A DNA stretch of 62,000 nucleotides from Acanthaster planci (taxonomy: Eukaryota; Echinodermata; Asteroidea; Valvatida; Acanthasteridae). The stretch spans positions 1,452,479 to 1,514,478 of the forward strand of contig NW_019091368.1 in assembly GCF_001949145.1 (NCBI RefSeq), given 5' to 3'. The notes beneath the pieces were generated by a model that was given only the letters and a program-made list of their open reading frames with translations, made no database searches and was not told the DNA's origin. Shown here piece after piece: positions 35,893-49,620 of this stretch (position 1 is its first letter; every line of letters begins with the position of its first letter). The position numbers and the translations under genes are program-made.

Positions 35893-36120
35893 CACTTTAT
35901 GACGTCACCGGTATGGGCGAGTTCAGATACTGTGCGGGATAAGGCCAACGGAAGTGACGTTCGGTCTTCAGTTCATATATGGAAATATGACGCCTGCCAG
36001 ATTAAGTACTATCTTCCTGTCACTGAGAGTTACGGCTACCTAGCTGGAAGCACGAGAGGGGGAAACAATTGCTGCAAGGGGGACGTATGCACCCCGGCAG
36101 GTGCACATGATGGAACACAC
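35893..36120. promoter_or_regulatory. Promoter-like island with CRE and ETS/CRE composite
   Basis: A full CRE TGACGTCA at 35900-35907 and, 42 bp on, CGGAAGTGACGT at 35949-35960, the classic ETS/CRE composite found in many animal core promoters. The segment is CpG-richer than its surroundings. Strand and target gene are unknown; TALPID3 5' exons or an unannotated transcript are possible. Confidence 0.4.
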
Positions 36121-37062
36121 TGATGGAAGGCAGAGAAGGGCTATCATCACAACACTGTATATTTTAGTTCGCATCATTCTGGAAAGGCCATGATTGTTGG
36201 AAACAGGTTGGATGGTAAAAGACAGATGGTCGCTGGGACTGAATGATCACTTCACATGCAATTCAACACGCAGAGTTTCCACCCGAACAATGACCTCTGA
36301 GCTCTGGAGAAGTACAAAGGGTTTCCCTGGCCTTTCAAACCGGCTGTGGGGTGCACCAATCAAAACATAATGTATCCAGGGGAAAAATAATCTGTCAATG
36401 ACAGCAGGGCCTGGAAATCACCCAGGAAAGTACATTCAGCTTTTTATTACTGAATTGCAGCTATTAGGGTATTATTTCATGACTTCTGCTTCGGGATCCC
36501 TCAGGGAAAGCGGTTGTTTATATTGTCCTGCTCCATGACAGAACAGAGTAACAACAGGTATACTTAAAGGGTCACCGTGATGAATGTTTCTTATACCTGC
36601 TTTATACAACTTTATTCTCCTTTTTCTTTGTGTGAAAACTGTTTTACATCTCTTTGGGGTTATGTTCATTTTTTCTGGACAACTGAGCGTGCTGTTGATG
36701 TGATGTCAACCAGGGAAGACATTGTTCATTTGATAGGTTTCTATTGAAATTGAAAAAAAAAATCCAACCAAATGTTTGTCAATTGAAAGCAGTTCTAAAG
36801 GGTTGCTCTTAAGTTTGCTGCACAACAATCAATCACCCAAGAAAAGGAAACGAACCAGCAAATATGTAACATTCCCGTATTTTTCAGAGCAAGAAGCAAT
36901 TAAAGGCACACAGAAGTTTTCTTCCTAGGATGAGATCATACTTTTGCTCCTGAAATGGACATACGCATAAGACACCAAAGCACCCTAAATATAGCAAAAC
37001 AGAAATTGAAAATAAGGTTTATTGAGGCATAAAGATGCATTTTCATTTATTCAAAGTTACAG

Positions 37063-37160
37063 GTAATGTTGATGTGTTTCAGGGGTTACACTTTCTGCAC
37101 CAATAAGCAGCAGGTCTAAGGTTCAAGTCCCACCCACTGTCCATCTAAAATTCTTCCAAC
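37063..37160 (+). repeat. Possible tRNA-derived SINE fragment
   Basis: AAGGTTCAAGTCCCACCC (about 37,121-37,138) matches an RNA polymerase III B box (GGTTCRANTCC) with an A-box-like TTTCAGGGGTTACAC about 45 bp upstream. Cloverleaf pairing is poor, so a SINE or tRNA relic is likelier than a working tRNA. Confidence 0.35.
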
Positions 37161-37911
37161 AAGCTAGGATAACCAATTTGCACAGGCCTACAATGATGCG
37201 AACTCAGTGATGTGCAAATCCCTTCTTACAAACTTTACAGGCACTTTGCTCTAATGTCAAACCCCCTCTTATAAAATCTTCACACAAAAGCTGTTTCCTT
37301 TCCTTCACATTCAATATTAAAAATCCAACCACTCATAATGGGCATAAATCCCCAATACAGTCACCTGGATAACGGCGCTCACTAGAATTCAATCTGGGGG
37401 GGTTTAACATGTCTGAGAGAGAGAGAGCTCTTCTCTGTCCTGTCATGTCAGCCCTTTCATCCTGATGGCCCATCAAACAACAGTTGAAACAATACAAGAG
37501 ATTTTCAGATGCCAAACTGGATTCATGTGTAATGCGACACACATCAAACCTGTACACACTCTGATAGAGTCCGACAGCCCACACACCTGTCCAATGCTTC
37601 ACATATGCCACTCATGTATGTATTCTGGTGTTGTGTTTTTTAACTGGGACATACACTATATCCATGATAAAACAACCCAGATACTGTCGAAATCTTAACA
37701 GCGTAATTTATCAAAAGACCTTTCAACAAACAAAATTTAAAATGAAATGAGAAATTCTGGTATCTAATTTTTTTCTATTATGGAATAAACAGTGAGAATT
37801 CTTCCCTTACTAGTTGAAATTGAATAAAAAAAAAAAGATGACTTCAAAAGAATGAATAGCTATTGCAATGGTACATGTACGTGAGGCCTTTTCATGCTAG
37901 ACAAATCTCGG

Positions 37912-38226
37912 TGTTGAAGCAGGGTTGAAAACTGGCGGCGGTTCACACTTGAAAATTTTCAACCCTGCGCCAACAGTGTGTCAACCTGAGATTTATTTCT
38001 TCCCCAGGTTGAACTCAACCCTGCTCGGGACCAGGGTTGAGATTTTCAACCCGGGTTGAAATTGTTTGTGCCCACTGCGGGGTTGAACTCACCCCGATAA
38101 GCTCAATTCGCACAAAATAAAGTGTGAAACAATAATGCTGGGTTGAATCTAGGATTGAAAAATCCAACTGTCAACCCACAGCGGCCAGGTGCTCGCCAAG
38201 GGTTGAGTTCAACCTGGGTTGAGAGG
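37912..38226. repeat. Cluster of GGGTTGAA / TTCAACCC motifs
   Basis: About 315 bp with roughly a dozen copies of GGGTTGA or its complement in both orientations, for example GGTTGAACTCAACCCTGCTC and TTTTCAACCCGGGTTGAAAT. The outer parts pair loosely (GTTGAAGCAGGGTTGAAAAC against GAGTTCAACCTGGGTTGAGA). Best read as a palindrome-rich MITE; a multi-site binding region is the alternative. Confidence 0.6.
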
Positions 38227-41200
38227 CTGTAGACAACATGCAGTGCTTTGTCTAACATCCACATTACCAAGCATGTACATGTACGTCACTCTCAAAGCAT
38301 AAATAACACTTACGCTCAGCAACGTGCTCAATTACACCTTCACATCACAAGTGGACATGATACGGGGTGGCAAGACTGAGAACCTGCTGATTTCAACTAT
38401 GCAAGATTTTTAGAATTTATTGCCTTGAATCGCTCAAAATTACACAGGCAAATTATGCATGTACACCCAATCATTTGGTGGAGTGTGTCACATTTATATC
38501 AACAGTGTAACTCTGTGTAGGAGGGATGTCACGTTTATAGACCACTTTCTTTGTGATGTTACTTTTAAGCAGTGTAAGGGGCAGATTTCTACAGATTTCT
38601 ATATGGTTGATGAGGAAGAAGTTTCACCTCTGATCATTGGACACACAAAAAAAAACCCTTCTCAATCTTAATGCCGTTTGCAAGCTTCACCATCTGAAGC
38701 CAGTACTTCCTTTAAACATGCCTTTTAGCTTCCCCCCCTATCTGTGATCCATTACTCAGGCGGCTAAAGCTCTGTAAAAGGGTGAGCAAGTAGCTGCTTT
38801 CTGCAGGCTTCAATGGAGCTGTCCACTTAGGGCCCTCGTCTAATACACTGTGTCATTTGCAGCCTACACACCGTCCATGATCCCCCGATGCTGGATGCAG
38901 AAAAGGAAGACTGGCTGGATGAATCACTGCTCCGAACAGGGAGTTCGGGTTAGCTGAAGGCACTCTGCTTCCTGTTATCAAGACGTCTCATTTCAAAAAG
39001 GCAGGCTTAAATCTGGTGCCCTGTCCTCCATGCCAAACCTGTGCCATGCGGCGAAAGGGCACCAGCGCCAGCACAAAGGGGGAGGAGTCATCACGGAGTG
39101 TGAGATCTGATCCCTGGATGGTTGGGGGCTGACAAGAATCCCCCGGCGAAACGACCTGATGAGGCAGGCCGGCTGCATGTTGCATGACGGGGGTCTAAAA
39201 AAAGACTCGGGTGTTGACCTGATCTTGGCACGGAATCTTACCTAACTGACAGTTAAAGGGGCAGACCTGGACTAGACGTAATCAGCAAGGTTGGAAAGGG
39301 TACACTCATGCTGACTGTGGCCATAACAACAAACTGATAAGTTGACTCCATTTTGGGGTTCATAACTTCATATTATGCTTTGCATCACTGGTTGATGTCG
39401 AGGAACAACTCAAGCAGAATTAGCAGGCAACAATCTTTCCAAGAGAGTTAGAGGCATTATGCTAGATGCTAGTGTAGCTAGTCAAATTACAGCCTGTTTG
39501 TTATTCAGTCCAGATGCTTTGTGAGGTTCTCTGGCATTCTCCTTTGTGCCTCCTGTGGCAGCATTTCTGTTGAAAGCTAAAATTATCTTCCCTTCCTTGA
39601 AAACCCAGCACTTCCCGCAGGGCGAATCAATACCAGCAACACAAATTGCTGGTTTTGTGTTACCGCAACATTTCCCCACTCCGAAAACCATGCCTGAAAG
39701 GTGATGAAGGTAAAGCGATACGGAGCTTTGAATTGAATGGCTAAGACCTGGCTATTTGGTGGCGTAATCTGTCAGTAACTGGACCTACTCTCCCTTGATA
39801 GGGTTACAGGTTGATGTACCCTGTCTCCTAGACTAGCCAAGGAAATTCTCCGCTCTAAATGGTCTTTGTCACACAGTTAACTATTGGGTAAAATCAAGGA
39901 AAACACTTTTCACTGCATCCTCTTGACATCCATATTACTCATGGAAAAATCAGATCACAATATTTAGAAAATCGTGAAGGTTTATTCCAAATGGAAATTT
40001 AAAATGAGCACTTCACGCAGGACCATGTCCTCACACCCCCCACACAAAAACTCCACAAAGAACAGTCGTTTATAAACACTTTGACGAGTCCAGTTACAAG
40101 TTGAGAGTCACTCGCTGGAAAGCTTCCACAACCTAGGGGGACAATCTCATGTCAAATGGCTCTCAAGTTCCCCGAGAGTTATCAACAAAATGCTCATGTT
40201 TTGTAAAAGGCCTGTCACAGAGATGCGGGGAACATGTACACGCATACTCTTAGGTACCAGAACATAATTTGCTCTTGGTTAAATCCCGAGGAATTTTTAT
40301 AGCCTGGGCCTACACTGCTGAAAATACCTTCCTTTGTTCAAACATAATTTCCTTCCTGATAATAGTGTTAAATAACCCCTATGCAATATTCATTAATGAA
40401 TCGCACGTTTAATATCCCTACTCATCTACATGTAGGAAGGAATTTCATTTAAAATCCGACACAACTTCAACAAACGTTTTCATTTTTGGGGTAAAAAGCG
40501 CTCCAGCTGCCAAAACATGAAGTTTTAGTTAAAACAAAGATATGGACGTGTTGAATGTGGAAAAATAACATGTACATGTATGTATGCACAAGCACACCGT
40601 GAGGTGGATGTGCTAACCACGCGCCAAAATACATCTCATTAATGGACCCGTTTCATTCGGTATTTCCTACGCAGAATTGTAGGAAACACTGAAACACACT
40701 TTACCCAGAACCTGTCAGGGAAATATGGAGAGCAAGTGTGAGAGTAACCATTACCTTGTTGTGTTATTGTAATGCTTTAACTAGGAATTGGAAAATAATG
40801 GACAAGATACTGGTCACTTGGTAATACTCTTCAGAATTCTGTTTCCTATTTTTGCCAGACAAGAAGAAAAAAGGACACTACATGCACTCTTTGCTCCCTT
40901 CAATCTCTCAAGATAAAAACTTATGTAATCAGCAGGGGAAGGGAAGGGAATTAGGTCCGTAAATGGGGATCAAATAATTTTTTACACCCAATAACAGTTT
41001 GGCAATGAAATATGGCCAACAAACAGCTGTGGTTTCATCATGGTACTTGACCCATGACAACAGTACAAAGGTCGTGGCTGACAGGATAAAGGGAAATAAA
41101 AAGGGACTTTCCCTCTTGAACTTGACATGCAAACCACTAGGTAACTTCCAAGAAATTAACAATAGCTACAGGCACACGGTTACTATACTTCTTCAAGTAA

Positions 41201-44200
41201 TAAGCCCCCCCCCCAAAAGCCAACATTCAGGCTGGAGTGATTAACAAAACCCGACAAACAACACCACGGTAACTGCTTCCCCATGAGAATTCCAAATATT
41301 GCCATATAAAAACGTGCCTTTGCGGTACAACATAAAAAAAAAAGCACAGCACTTTAGTGTAGAATTTCTTTAGTAGTGAACTGCTCTCTGAAGTGGCACT
41401 CACTTTCTCCACACAGTGCATTAGCCGAAAAAAATATCCAAAGTGAACAAGATTTGTGATGAGTTCAAACAGCCTCAAAATTGATTGTCCTTGAAACTAC
41501 ATTGAGGAAGGGACACCTGTTGCTGAAAACAGTGTCAATAGTCAATAAAACTTCAACAAATACATGTAAATATTTATCAAATGTTCATGTTACTTTTTTT
41601 TACAGAAACATATAGAGATTACAGTGTAAAAGATTTCTCATTCACAGTTTAATCACATCCAAAGTTTATTGCATGTTGGGGTGGGTACCAGACAAAAAGT
41701 TGTACTTCTTCCTGATAATTATGACAGAACTAATCTACATGCAGATTGGTGGTTATGAAGGGAAAAAAGGAAAACTTGGGAAAAAGAAAAATCAACGAAA
41801 AAAATCTCAAAAATTAGCTGGGCATGAAACAGAATGGAAGAAAAATTGCGGGGAGAGAAACAGGGAAAGAAGACGGTGCGAGGGGAGTTCTTTCTTTCTT
41901 AGGGGGTACCACTGGAGTCATGATAATCCCAAAAAGACTGACATGGTTGTTCAACAAGCATGGTGCCACCTGTCGCTGGCTGAATGAAAATACCGGGGGA
42001 TCACGGGGGGCCACGCTTTGTCTGCTCTCTCCCCGGACAAACATGCCAGGTTACCCCCCAGGGTAGGGGGCCAGGAGTGCGTGCTGGTATAATTCTTCAG
42101 CGACTGGCACCAATGTGCACACACTTCCTGCATCTGTTGTGCAGGTGGTCAGGGCTCCTGGGCATTATTTCCTGAAGAGGTGAGGTGTGCTGAATGGATG
42201 GTTTGCCAATGTCTTAAGGGAGGAGGGGGGAAAGAGGGAACTGCACTGATGCCCCAGGTGTCAACTGACGCTGATTTTGTGAAGGGAAGGACAACTCACC
42301 GCTGCCAGACAGACGAAGACATCTTGTTTGCAGTCACAACTGCAAAGAATGGCAAGCTACACACAGGGCCTAATTTTAGTCCCGTTAAATTCCCATCAAT
42401 GGGGCACAATGTTTAGAATAACCACACACTTGTACCCAGAGGGCCCGTCATCAGCCAGGTGGGATTATCACTGCTCCACTGCAGTTTAAGACTCAGCCTT
42501 CTTTTACTTTAGGCAACTGCGCAGACTTCCCCAAAAAACAGCATGTTACAGCAGTTCAGCCTGTGACCTACGGTACCAATAACTCGGGCACAGATATTCA
42601 CTCTGCTTGGTAGAGCATTTTGCCATTCTATTTCATTTCATGCATGACACCCTTTCATGCATGACCACAACTGCTGCACAGGCCTTTTGTCATAGTGAAA
42701 GCACCTGCCTCACAGTTCAATGATGATAAATGATACGATATTTTTCCATCAACAAGTCATCCAAGCACAGCAATATATTTATGCACTGCGGGGTAAACTT
42801 TGCAAATATATATTATTACCAAATACCCATGGAAATGTGTTCCATGAAATTAAATGAGATAACTTGTAATAAAGTCAACCAACCACACAACTTTTATTAA
42901 ATCGCACAGATTTTATCAGTATCTACATAATCAAAAGCAAAAGCTAAAGTTCAGATACAACGGAACGACTATCCTTCACAATTGTCCAAAGTAACCCCTT
43001 CCCTAAAAACAGGAATCTTGAAGTTGGTTCACATTCACTTGTTCCTTGTAGTTTTGATTCCTGTCATTTGTTGAGAGAGACACATGTTTTTGTTTTAACA
43101 AAATCATAGGTTTTGGGCTTCTTTCTTACTTATCCAACCATTTAATTAGCACTGTGCCAGTTATGGCCAATTGAAGCTAACATGTGCATCCTAAGGCTGA
43201 GTACATCTCTAAGTCATGGATGCCTGCTTGGGCCGCCAGCCCACGGCTTCCACAAGCACATGTGTGATTGCTGGCCAGAGCCAAGACTTGCATATAGTGC
43301 TGCATGTAAAATGCAAAAAAAAATACCAACCAAGTCTGAAAACAAAGGCAGGGATGGTAGCATGCAACTTAAGAATCTTATCCAATTCTACTGAGAATCC
43401 ATCGATTTGATTACCATTGACAAGGCTCTGTTATGAATAATGTATGAAGGCACATTCACACACAGAGACTTTAAAAACCCACCCACCAGTGTTGACATAG
43501 AAGAAAGAGAGCTGTAAGGTTTAGATGCTTAATGGACACATGCCAAATGCATACATGTCTTTTAGCCTCAAATCCAAGCTGCCTGTGGTGTGCACAATCA
43601 CCCTACATCTAACCCCAAGGAACCGAGGCCCAGTGCGGATGATAGCTCAGGCACTCCTCGTCGATACAGACTATTTTAGTCACATGGCAGTGATTCCAGG
43701 GGCAGTGCAGTTGATGATCCAACGTTTCCTGACAACTGTGACAGGATGCATGATGCATAAGTTATGAAGCATTCACGGAATAGCTGGTCTAAAGACAAAA
43801 TAGTCTAGGGAACATCCGACACACGGACACGTGGAAGGGGGAACGACAGTTTTGAGAGGAAGTCGCAGCCCCGGCCAGAGAAAATCTGCACAGAGTTGCT
43901 TTCCAGTTTGAAACTTTCATGGAAGTAAACACAAACTATTACGAGATGAAATACATGGATTTGTTTCCTTTTACCAAACCAAAGATCATTTTCTGAGATG
44001 CTTGCACACAGGACAATATCTACATGTACAACTGAGGAACACCACCACAGACAGATCAAATATTTCTAGAACCAAAGTTCGATGACACGCATTTGAACCT
44101 CCCCCCCCAGGTCTTCACTTTCAATGCTCCAATGGAATGTGAAACCAAACATATCTGATCTTTGAGCTTGCTTTACTGGTGGCCTTACAAAACATTTTCA

Positions 44201-47200
44201 TTGTGATACTTGATAGTCCATTGTCATCAGTACAGCTATAGTGTATCTCATCAAGGGACATAATGATATGAGATTTACTCAGAGTGTGTTCCTAAAATCT
44301 CAATATCAGACTTAAAAACCACAACCATCACTTTCTCCTCAGTTGCCACAAGTCCTGACCTGGACTATATCAAATTCCAACCCATTGCTCAGACTAAATA
44401 AAGCCTGACCTATAAATTGAAAGATTTATTCAACAAAAGTGAAGTGATTTAACACCGCAAAATGATGGTGGGGACTCCCAGAGATTGTTTGTCCATAGGT
44501 TTTCATGACATTTTTGCCAGTTCCCCTACCAAGCTTGAGTTTCAAAAATAGCGCAGCAATGAAATCAAAATGTCATCGGATGGTTGGAGGCGACCTTAAC
44601 AGTCATTTAAGCCGTTTGTCAACCTTATTGTAGTCCTGCACAATATTCTTGTTGGTGGCATGTTTTGGAGACCTATGCCTCTGACAGAGTCTGCCAGAAT
44701 TTGGTTGCAGCATTCAGGTACCCGATATCGCTTTACATGGCATTCAACAAAACACGGGCCATCACGTGTTGTAAAACGTGTTAAGTTTTAAAATGATGTC
44801 ATGAAAATCCACTTAACATTCTGTAGAGGTCTGAGAAATCAAGTTTATGCTCGTGGTCCCCTTACCGGTTGCAAACATCTGGTAACTTTGATAAGCAATT
44901 TTATTCTGAGTTCATGGACGTTTTCAAGTCTAATATTGTTACAAATCCCCAAAGAATGTTTTGGGCTCTAGCCAGATTTCCTAGATCATATGATTGAAAG
45001 AGTCGTGTATTTCCTGGCTCTAGATCTCGTGTTTTGGAAAGGTCATCATGTTAACATTTGAACTGGCCCATGTGATTGTTAGAGATGGAAATAAATGAGA
45101 AATAAGGTCAGCTAATAATCTCTCGAATTTATCCCTGTTGCATGTTAAATGCACATGAATACAAGCATCACTTCATGAATTAATTTTTATTCAAATACCT
45201 CAACACTTCTGGCAAAAAAATAAATAAATTAGCAACGCAGGGAAAGGCATCACACAATAACATCCCTCACGCAAAGACCCACAGAGTGACCTCTGAATAA
45301 AAAGCAATACAGGAATGACAACTAAAAGGAAAAAAAGTAATCTCGGTAGTCTTTGACCTCTCACTTCCCAACATCCCCCCCATCAAGTCCCAGTGGATCC
45401 ACACAGCTTCCACAAAATGTGGAACCTTAGGTACTCCCTGGCACAAGGGCAGGTTCGCGCCATTCTAGTAAGAGGGAAAAAGTGCCCACATGAGCTCCGG
45501 CCTGGCGTTATGACTGTGAGTGTGCTCAGCCACACAGGAAACCGATGTCTTCCTTGTCACAGCCGACAGGAAGCCACCAGGCTGACTAAAACTTCGGCCT
45601 CTCAATCATGCACAACCATTTTTTTCTCTTCCCAGTTGTTCCCCTGGACCCCCTTGTTGATATGACCACATATATCACATTTTTAGCCGGGGCAATAAAT
45701 CACCACTACCCTTGGAGGCCAAGTGAAATCAAATTTGCGTTCAAGGTCTTTCTCACTGTTTTATGTCTCTCAGGACAACTGAACTTAAAATAGTTCAAAT
45801 TTTTCTTCTGCGTGAAAATAACACATTATTCTGTTCTTTGATATTTCAGGGACTGAATGACAGTACATACATAAGCATACATAAACTCAACATGCAATCC
45901 GCTGGCACAACAACTTTGTTTAAGTTCAGGTTTCCAAACTCTTTTAACATGTGACAGTTGACCACGCTATGAATGGACCGGGCGTTGTTTTCCAAATGTC
46001 AACCTGAAAGGACATTCAAGGGTGTGTCAACACCCCAGTCCCTCCTCCCAATTACCCCCTCTCTCCTCTGACTCATCCTAACCAGACTCCACCACTGAAT
46101 ATATTTAGCTTACAACTTGGGCTACGTGTGTAGTGAGCGTGATTCAAGATAAAAATGTTGGTCTTCCTGCACACACAACTTAAACTTTTTCCCTGTCAGT
46201 GTTAGATTCAAAATATTTGACCCAAGTCTCAATAACAGTACATGTACTTTGATAGCTAAGACTTTGAAAAACCTTCCCTGAGAAATCCTGTAAGAACCCA
46301 GAACATAACTTGTCCAAAAAAAAAGAAAAAAAGGGGAAAAAAAAGAAGAAAATCATGTAAATACTATTTTTTCTTTTAAAGGGCACACAGCCACACGAAT
46401 CCTTTTTTAAGCATGGACACAATTAGTGAAGAAATTAACATCAAATTATGTTCTTCAATTAGAAGCATAGGAAAACTCAATATATTTTAAATATTTTACC
46501 CCTTACAAAGTTGACCTGGTTTCTATTGAACTCCTCACTACTGTTTGGATAAGGGTTTCATAAATCATTTTGTACACTGGAATTTCAACATATTTTGCAC
46601 ACAACAAAAACCTCTAACAGCTTTATAATAAGTCAGTTCTAACAGGCTAGCTTATTCAAATCATCAGCGTCAATTTGATACTATCATCCCTAGTGACATG
46701 TGTGAGGTGAAAGTGATCGCACTTCATCAATTTTGACAAGGCAGCCAAGGAGGACAGGCAATACATTTGTAATGGACACCTACGTCCTTGTTGATACCTG
46801 TCTGAAAGTCACTGGACAACAAAATTTATTGCTCATGATCTGTCATCTGTCCAGTGCAGATGTATCGTGACTTATGTAACAAGACTAATCATAAGAATTC
46901 ATATCATTTGGGGCTGTACAGAACAAACGTGTATTTAGCTAGTATTTTTTTTGACAGACTTCATTTCTGTCAAATTCCTGTAAATTGCCCTTGAACCATT
47001 TTAGATTTCAATATTTGGTGCTGTTCTTTTTATTCCCCCCCTTAAATTCATCCTTTCTTGGTTGGTAATGCATCCAATTTTAATGGTTTCAGTTTTAAAT
47101 GAATGAGTCTTTTGGAAATAAGTCAAAATCACAATGGACCCATGTAAGAGCAGTTGTTTCAACAAACCGTTGGAACACTAACAAGCTTTCAATAGCACCC

Positions 47201-49040
47201 CCCCCAAAAAAGAAATTCAGTGGTCGACTCCCTCAGCCCTTTGTAAGCTGGTGTGTAGGCTGCAATCAAGCTGGTTCAAGGGTATGATGGTAAGTTTCAT
47301 GAAAGGAAGTTCTTTAATTGATCAAACATTTCATGAAGTGCATGTTTGCGCAGTCTACCAGCCATAACATTCCAGTAAGCCTATAATCTGTAGGCCTATG
47401 ACCCGTGCCGTAATGCTGTTAAACATGTATTTCCAGTGCATAGCATGGTTTAAATCTACAGCTGATGTTAATCAACACTAGAACAACGTCTCTTTTGCAT
47501 TAGATTTCTTACCTTTAGACACAAGTTGCAGTTGATTTTTTTTGTTTAAAAAAAAAGTAAGTCTCTTGCAAGATTTCTGAGAAATAATACCCCAAGAGAA
47601 ACAAAAGCCCTCCAGAAAGACAAAAAGCAAAAACAAAATTGAACAAAAAATTCAAAACCCAAACGAAGAAAGCCAACAACAGAACCCCAAAGCAAAAATC
47701 AATGACTTAAGCAAGACTGCACATTTTGCTTTCACACTCGACATTTTTTCGAATGAACAAGCTCATAACTGTTCACACATATCGGTTAGATAAATATACA
47801 GTACCAAGCAGGATCATGGACCCATGCCTGTCCGGAAACTGGACCACACACCAGGCGTGGATTTTGGGCAGAAGAGGGCCGGACACCTTTAATTACTTGT
47901 GATGTTCAACTTACCTGGCACAACAGAACAGCAGTCAAGTGTTCAGCTTTTTGAAGAAATGTCCCACCTGAAACCACCTTGGTAGTATACAGTAAACATG
48001 TGCTCTATTTATTTCCATGAAATTTGTTTGCATGTTGGAAAAATCTCGGCAAAGAAAATGTAAACTGATATTTTTCCCTGAACAAATGTAATAATGTACC
48101 ACACACGTGGTGCCTGCAGCACCGCAAGCTAACGATGGATGTACATGATTGTACATCTCCAATGCACTGATCCACAAAAACGTACGCGTATGCGCAAAAA
48201 TGTTGCTGGTATAGTCCACGACATTGTTCAGTCTTAAACTTCACTGATCCACGCATTCTAGCCAAATGATAATATTTCACTGACAGAGTATTCGCGCCAA
48301 TTCTAGCTGAAAACATATTCAATTTCCTCCTGTTATCATAATCAAACACACAAGCCGATTTCAGACGACTGTAGATGTCAAAAGTTGAGATAAGCGCCTA
48401 CAAGCCTAAGGAAAGTGAGCAACCCATCATGAAGTTGGGACATAGTTTTAGCTACATTCCTTGCGAGGAGAAGGCTTAAATTATTCTGCAATGGAGGTTA
48501 GATTTTCATGTAAACACCGAAAGTAAATTTCCCTTAAAGAAATGGCTATCAAAATGACATCATGCCATTCTGGTACAAGATGTGAGTACCGATTTAAGCG
48601 CCACTTATTTAGGGAAACCTTCTCCAGAGCGAAGCCTGTGCCAAAACGATGCCAGGTTCCCGCCTTTTTCTGTCAGATAAAAAAAGCGCGAAGCTTCCGT
48701 TGCACGTGCACGTTGCGCGTGACTAAACCGGATTCGCCTGGGGGCAAATCCGTCTATGTGATTCATGTTAAGCATTAATTTAAAACAATGCTCGTGTATT
48801 CCACAGGAGGATAAATCAACGCAGTAAGTTAATGAATGTAATTGACATCTCCTCCTCGAAAAACCGGGCACACCACCACGTGTACTGAATTGGTTGTGGT
48901 CAAGGCGCCATCCTAGGTAAAATGTTATCGAGGCGACTGGACGCTTAGGGGTTTTCCACTTGATTCAGACAATATTCCACTTTCCTTTCAAAACATCTTT
49001 TATTTTCTTCTTTTTTTGACAGAGACAGCAAACGGATATG
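38227..49040. other. Long non-coding stretch
   Basis: About 10.8 kb with no exon, RNA gene or paired transposon ends that I could support on either strand. Contains six TACATGTA palindromes (38276, 40427, 40573, 41561, 44021, 46239), a purine-rich tract at 41,755-41,900 and A-rich simple tracts at 46,316-46,352 and 47,560-47,700. Near 48,680-48,730 there is a CACGTG-bearing GC-rich patch. Confidence 0.4.
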
Positions 49041-49620
49041 AACGGTTCATAGTGACCAACGGCTCTTAAGATGACAATATAAAAACAAACACTTGTAACA
49101 ACCACGTGACTGTCAACACTGCGAGACGCGCCAGAGTCAGATCATGACTCACTAACAGCAGCGGACACATCGTCTATGTCTGACGTCACAGAAGCCTTCC
49201 AACTAGTCTATTGTTGCTGTGATCTCTACTGATATGAGCCCGACTCAGACTCAGGGCAGTTTTATTGGCGGGGGCGTCACTTCCGTCGACTTGTCAACAA
49301 CTCGTGGAAGTCCTCGCTCCTGCGCACGCCATTATCTCCGCGCGTGTATTTTCGGACTCGGCTTCACGGATACTGTACACACTTTACTACGACCAAGGCC
49401 TCCCTTTCAATTGTAAATGCAGGACTGCTGTTTGCAACAAGTTTTTTCCCCCCTGGCGCTGTCCCTTGTCTTTTCACAGTCTAACCACGCACAGAATTTT
49501 AAACCGTGACAAACGAGTAGTTCGTATATCGTTCAGTGAACGCCCGCGGCAATGTGTCGCCCTAACAGCGCTCTCTTGCACGGAGTCCCCGCCCTAAGGC
49601 AAAAGTGAAAGACCCACCAT
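49041..49620. promoter_or_regulatory. CpG-rich promoter-like island with CRE and ETS/CRE
   Basis: Markedly CpG-richer than its flanks. Contains TGACGTCA (49181-49188), an inverted CCAAT (ATTGG, 49264-49268) and CGTCACTTCCG (49275-49285), which on the minus strand is CGGAAGTGACG, an ETS/CRE composite. It starts about 1.5 kb beyond the IRF2BP stop. It could be the start region of a minus-strand transcript such as TALPID3 with a very long first intron, or of a non-coding RNA. Confidence 0.45.

Larger units (their letters stand above)
33866..37911. other. Non-coding stretch with a promoter-like island
   Basis: No gene recognised. Mostly AT-rich; the island at 35,890-36,120 and the SINE-like segment at 37,063-37,160 are listed separately. 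A complex block at 36,470-36,720 carries no repeats I can see. Confidence 0.35.

Noticed and set aside
41755-41905. Lys/Arg-rich plus-strand ORF (GKLGKKKNQRKKSQK)
   Set aside because: Product of a purine-rich low-complexity tract; no homologue recognised.
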